From assembly GCA_030693515.1 (NCBI GenBank), contig JAUYAK010000119.1, forward strand, positions 1 to 64,000: a stretch of 64,000 nt of DNA, written 5' to 3'. Each line of letters starts with the position of its first letter. Positions within the stretch are counted from its first letter, which is position 1. The stretch is from Opitutaceae bacterium. GTDB lineage: Bacteria; Verrucomicrobiota; Verrucomicrobiia; Opitutales; Opitutaceae. This document shows, one piece after another, positions 60,552-64,000 of this stretch. Both the position numbers and the translations under genes were made by a program. The notes under the pieces were generated by a model that saw only the letters and a program-made list of their open reading frames with translations, was not told the DNA's origin and did not search any database.

Positions 60552-62989
60552 ATCCAAAATACTTTCTCACCCTGTTTATGAGCGCCGCCCTGCTTTCCGC
60601 CGCCGAGCCATCGCGGATGAAGGGCATCCAGATGCTCGTCCCCGGCTTCACGATTCGCGAGCTGCCGGTGCAGCTCACCAGCATCAACAACCTCGAATAT
60701 GCCCCCGATGGCCGGCTCTTCGCCGGCGGCTACGACGGGCGCTTTCATGTGTTGCGCGACACCGATGGCGACGGCCTCGAAGACAAAGTCGATACGTTCT
60801 CCAGCAAACCCAGTCCCGATTATCCGCTCGGCGTCGCCGTGAAAAACGGCGAGCCGTATTTCGTCCTCACCAGCGAAGTCATCCGGTTTCGCGACCTCGA
60901 CGGAGACGGCGTGCCCGAGACCCGAGAGGTGTTCGCGAGCGGGTTCGACCTTCCCGAACTAGCCAAGGCCCCATGGCTCCTCCATCGCCGCGTGGACAAC
61001 GCCATGGCCGTCGCCTTCGGCCCCGACGGCGCGCTCTACCTCACGATGGGGAACGCCGGTTACAGCAACGCCTATTGGAAGGACAAGGAGGGCACCAATC
61101 ATTATTCGCCCGACAAACGCCGCGGCTGTCTCCTCCGCATCACGCCCGACGGCAAAGTCGAGCAGCTCGCCAGCGGCCTCCGCTACATCATGTCGCTCCA
61201 GTGGAACCGCCACGGCGATCTCTTCGGCAGCGATCAGGAGGGCGCGACCTGGGTGCCCAATGGCAACCCGCTCGACGAACTTCTCCACCTCCAAGCGGGC
61301 CGACACTACGGGTTCCCGCCCCGCCACCCTGTGCATCTCCCCAACGTGATCGACGAGCCGAGTGTGTGGGACTACGCGCCGCAGCACCAAAGCACGTGCG
61401 GCTTCCGCTTCAACGGCCCGACTCCCGGTCGCGGTCGCTTTGGCCCCGACTTCTGGGGCGACGATGCCATCGTGACCGGCGAATCTCGCGGGAAGCTCTG
61501 GCGCACCAAACTGGCGAAGACCGCCGCCGGCTACGTCGCGCGCACGGACCTCATCGCGAATCTCGGCCTGCTCGCCGTCGATTGCGCGATTTCGCCAACG
61601 GGCGATCTGGTCGTCTGCTGCCACACCGGCGCGCCCGACTGGGGCAACGGACCGACCGGCGAGGGTCGCATTTTCAAAATCAGTTTTTCCGACCGATCCG
61701 CCCCACAACCGGTCCTCACGTGGCCGGCGAGTGAAACGGAAACCGTCATCGCGTTTGATCGTCCGCTCGCCGCCGCCGCGTGGGCCGAAGCCGCCGCACA
61801 CACGAAAATCGACTCCGGCCGCTACGTCTCCGCCGCCGACCGGCTCGAAGCCATCCGCCCCGGCTACGCCGTCGTCAAGGCGCAGCAAAACGAGCCGCGC
61901 GGCGCGGTCGCCGTGAAGTCCGCCCGCCTCTCCGCCGACCGTCGCAACGTCACGCTCACGACCGCGCCCCGCGCCTCCGCCGTCAACTACGCGATCGCGC
62001 TCCCTGAAGAACTCGACGTCGCCCACGATCTGTCCGGCCTCGCCGCTGATTGGCGCGATGCCCGTGGCGTCGCGTGGAGCGGTTGGCTGCCACACGCCGA
62101 TTTCACCGCCGCGCGCGACTTCACGCGCGTCAGCGCCATGCACGACGACCTGTGGAAAAAATCCGTCACCGCCGGCACGCTGACCCTCCGCACGCAGCTC
62201 GACCTCTGGCAGATGCTCCAGCCCGCCACGCAACCGGGTGCGCAACTCGACTACACCCCTGAGCCCGAGACCGTGACCGTCGTCTTCCTCAGCGACGCCA
62301 CCCTCGCGGTGACGGCGCCCGGCGCCACGCTCCTGCGGGTGAGCGACCGTGAAACCCACGTCACCGTTGCGGCCGTGAGCGAAGAAAAATGGCTGCCACT
62401 CACGCTCACCGTCACCACTCCCGCGCGCACCCTTGATGTGTCCTACCATACGACGCGAGATCCGCGCCCGCGCGCCCTCGGCACGCGTCGCTTCCTCGTG
62501 CCCTTCGCGAAACCCGGCGCGCACGATCTCGCTCCGCGCGAAATCGCCGAGATCGTCGGCGGCAACTGGCCGGCCGGTCGCGCGCTGTTCAACGGCAAAG
62601 CCGCCTGCGCCACGTGTCACCAGCTCCGCGGCGACGGCAAGCGCGTCGGCCCCGAACTCGGCAACCTCGTCCACCGCGATTACGCCAGCGTGCTCCGCGA
62701 CATCGCCGAACCCAACGCCGCGATCAATCCCGACGGTGTCGGCTACGTCATCACGATGAAAGACGGCTCGACGACCGTCGGCACCCGCCTCGGCGAATCC
62801 GCCTACGAACTCCAGATCGGGCAGGTCGGTGGCGCCGTCGCCAAACTCAAGAAAAGCGACATCGCGAGAACCGAGCCGATGACGGTTTCGCTCATGCCGC
62901 CAGGCCTCGAAAAAAGTCTCAACGCCACCGAACTGCGCGACCTAATGACCTTCCTCCTCACCACCCCGACCGAATCATCCAAGCCCTGA
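60548..62989 (+). CDS. PVC-type heme-binding dehydrogenase-like protein
   Basis: An 813-residue exported protein with a short signal (YFLTLFMSAALLSAAEPS). A beta-propeller (about 25-400) has NNLEYAPDGRLFAGGYDGRF, LRDTDGDGLEDKVDTF, AVAFGPDGALYLTMGNAGYS and MSLQWNRHGDLFGSDQEGAT. A beta-sandwich middle part (about 400-660) follows. The cytochrome c domain has CATCH at 687-691 and ends LMPPGLEKSLNATELRDLMT. There are no HEAT repeats, unlike the protein at 32107-35223. It probably oxidises a sugar in the periplasm. It overlaps the upstream UPF0261 gene by ATGA. Confidence 0.88.
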   Translation: MNPKYFLTLFMSAALLSAAEPSRMKGIQMLVPGFTIRELPVQLTSINNLEYAPDGRLFAGGYDGRFHVLRDTDGDGLEDKVDTFSSKPSPDYPLGVAVKNGEPYFVLTSEVIRFRDLDGDGVPETREVFASGFDLPELAKAPWLLHRRVDNAMAVAFGPDGALYLTMGNAGYSNAYWKDKEGTNHYSPDKRRGCLLRITPDGKVEQLASGLRYIMSLQWNRHGDLFGSDQEGATWVPNGNPLDELLHLQAGRHYGFPPRHPVHLPNVIDEPSVWDYAPQHQSTCGFRFNGPTPGRGRFGPDFWGDDAIVTGESRGKLWRTKLAKTAAGYVARTDLIANLGLLAVDCAISPTGDLVVCCHTGAPDWGNGPTGEGRIFKISFSDRSAPQPVLTWPASETETVIAFDRPLAAAAWAEAAAHTKIDSGRYVSAADRLEAIRPGYAVVKAQQNEPRGAVAVKSARLSADRRNVTLTTAPRASAVNYAIALPEELDVAHDLSGLAADWRDARGVAWSGWLPHADFTAARDFTRVSAMHDDLWKKSVTAGTLTLRTQLDLWQMLQPATQPGAQLDYTPEPETVTVVFLSDATLAVTAPGATLLRVSDRETHVTVAAVSEEKWLPLTLTVTTPARTLDVSYHTTRDPRPRALGTRRFLVPFAKPGAHDLAPREIAEIVGGNWPAGRALFNGKAACATCHQLRGDGKRVGPELGNLVHRDYASVLRDIAEPNAAINPDGVGYVITMKDGSTTVGTRLGESAYELQIGQVGGAVAKLKKSDIARTEPMTVSLMPPGLEKSLNATELRDLMTFLLTTPTESSKP

Positions 62990-63032
62990 CATTTTCGGCT
63001 TTCGTTTCAATCACCTCCCAGCACTCCCTCCC

Positions 63033-64000
63033 ATGTCCGAAAAGAAAATCAACCTCGCCATCGTCGGGCTCGGCTTCGGCGCCGAGTTCATCCCGATCTT
63101 TCAAACGCACCCCAACGCCAATCTCGTCGCCGTCTGCCAGCGCGATCCGAAAAAGCTGAAGGCCATCCAGGACGCCTTCGGCATTCCGAAGGGCTACACC
63201 GACTACGACGAGCTGCTCCGCGATCCCGAGATCGACGCCGTCCACATCAATACCCCGATCCCCGATCACGCGCGCCAGTCGATCGCCGCGCTAAGGGCGG
63301 GCAAGCACGTCGCCTGCACCGTCCCGATGGCCACCTCCATCGCCGATTGCAAACGCATCGTCGATCTCACGCAGAAGACCGGCCTGAAATACATGATGAT
63401 GGAGACGGTCGTCTACGCCCGCGAATACCTCTACATCAAGGAACTCTACGACCGCGGCGAGCTGGGCAAAATCCAGTTCCTCCAAGCGAGCCACCAGCAG
63501 GACATGGACGGGTGGCCCAACTACTGGCCCGGCCTCCCGCCGATGTGGTATGCCACGCACTGCGTCGGCCCGATGCTCGCGCTCACCGATGCCACCGCGG
63601 AATACGTCTCCTGCTTCGGCTCCGGCACGATTCGCAAGGAACTCATCAAGCACTACGGCTCGCCCTTCGCGGTCGAGACCGCGCACATCAAGTTCAAGGA
63701 CTCCGATCTCACCGCGCGCATCATCCGTTCGCTCTTCGATGTCGCGCGCCAATATCGCGAGAGCATCGACGTCTACGGCTCGAAGAAATCCTTCGAGTGG
63801 ACGCTCATCGAGCACGAGCAACACGTGCTGCACACCGCGAAGCTCCCCGAGCACAAGATACCAAAAAAGATCACCGTCCCCGACTACGCGAAACGCCTGC
63901 CAAAAGGCATCCAGAAGTTCACGACCAAGGGCGTCTACGATCTCGGGAAGAAGACGCACCTCAGCTTCACGCAAGGCGCCGGCCACGGCGGCTCGCACCC
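63033..64000 (+). CDS. Gfo/Idh/MocA oxidoreductase, partial (3' end outside window)
   Basis: The first 322 residues of a cytoplasmic sugar dehydrogenase without a leader. The NAD(P) fold is INLAIVGLGFGAEFIPIFQT. Next come VHINTPIPDHARQSIAALRA, GKHVACTVPMATSIADCKRI (the EKP motif of the family reads TVPMA here) and PPMWYATHCVGPMLALTDAT. The frame is open to the right edge. Replacement of the usual catalytic-lysine EKP by VPM is unusual and may mean a different reaction. It lies 43 bp after the PVC heme protein and is probably in the same operon. Confidence 0.88.
   Translation, partial: MSEKKINLAIVGLGFGAEFIPIFQTHPNANLVAVCQRDPKKLKAIQDAFGIPKGYTDYDELLRDPEIDAVHINTPIPDHARQSIAALRAGKHVACTVPMATSIADCKRIVDLTQKTGLKYMMMETVVYAREYLYIKELYDRGELGKIQFLQASHQQDMDGWPNYWPGLPPMWYATHCVGPMLALTDATAEYVSCFGSGTIRKELIKHYGSPFAVETAHIKFKDSDLTARIIRSLFDVARQYRESIDVYGSKKSFEWTLIEHEQHVLHTAKLPEHKIPKKITVPDYAKRLPKGIQKFTTKGVYDLGKKTHLSFTQGAGHGGSH

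Overview
The window reads as chromosomal DNA of a high-GC, Gram-negative member of the Verrucomicrobiota, most likely an Opitutaceae relative. The basis is the mix of families rather than any marker gene. It holds large heme-binding dehydrogenase-like proteins of the PVC type, a DUF1080 protein, TonB-dependent receptors with an N-terminal ELSPF-type segment, a secreted Ig-like protein with a C-terminal tandem module, Tat-exported Gfo/Idh proteins, and intergenic GTAGGGC-type palindromes. No rRNA, tRNA or CRISPR array was seen.

Region 1 (1-8.1 kb) is core metabolism. Two oligopeptide-binding lipoprotein paralogues flank a truncated DUF1016 gene. Next come the MEP isoprenoid genes ispF and ispD, then pyrF, with ispE divergent from them, then PTS enzyme I. 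Region 2 (8.1-17.4 kb) has a lipoprotein and a compact lipid/glycolipid locus. On the minus strand this encodes an ACP-dehydratase fusion, a ketosynthase, an SDR reductase, a GT28-type and two GT4 glycosyltransferases. A further GT4 and a hot-dog thioesterase diverge from it. Together these look like an iterative chain-building machine without an enoyl reductase, coupled to sugar transfer. Region 3 (17.4-25.6 kb) is housekeeping and miscellaneous: queG, aroK, a threonine aldolase, asd, an L,D-transpeptidase, a ThuA-like lipoprotein, a small secreted protein, an exported methyltransferase and an aldo/keto reductase.

Region 4 (about 25.8-30.8 kb) looks like an integrated element. It has a tyrosine integrase, a small HTH protein, an operon of overlapping unknown genes preceded by a 20-bp tandem repeat, and an AraC regulator. 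Its right edge abuts a truncated heme-dehydrogenase gene.

Region 5 (30.6-40.6 kb, minus strand) is a sugar-catabolic locus: NagB-like deaminase, sodium/solute symporter, LacI repressor, Tat-exported Gfo/Idh, PVC heme protein, DUF1080 protein and the truncated heme protein. Two near-identical operator-like palindromes precede the first gene and the Gfo/Idh gene, so the LacI protein probably controls both transcripts. Region 6 (41.1-64 kb, plus strand) has two TonB-dependent receptors around a large secreted protein. A long, tightly packed operon follows: two paralogous Tat-exported flavin oxidoreductases, two alpha/beta hydrolases, a NagX/HGSNAT-like membrane protein, a PEP-hydrolase-family/UPF0261 pair (the two halves of plant Tm-1), a PVC heme protein and a Gfo/Idh gene that runs off the end. 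Regions 5 and 6 together suggest uptake, deacetylation and periplasmic oxidation of a substituted, possibly amino-sugar-containing glycan. The substrate is inference.
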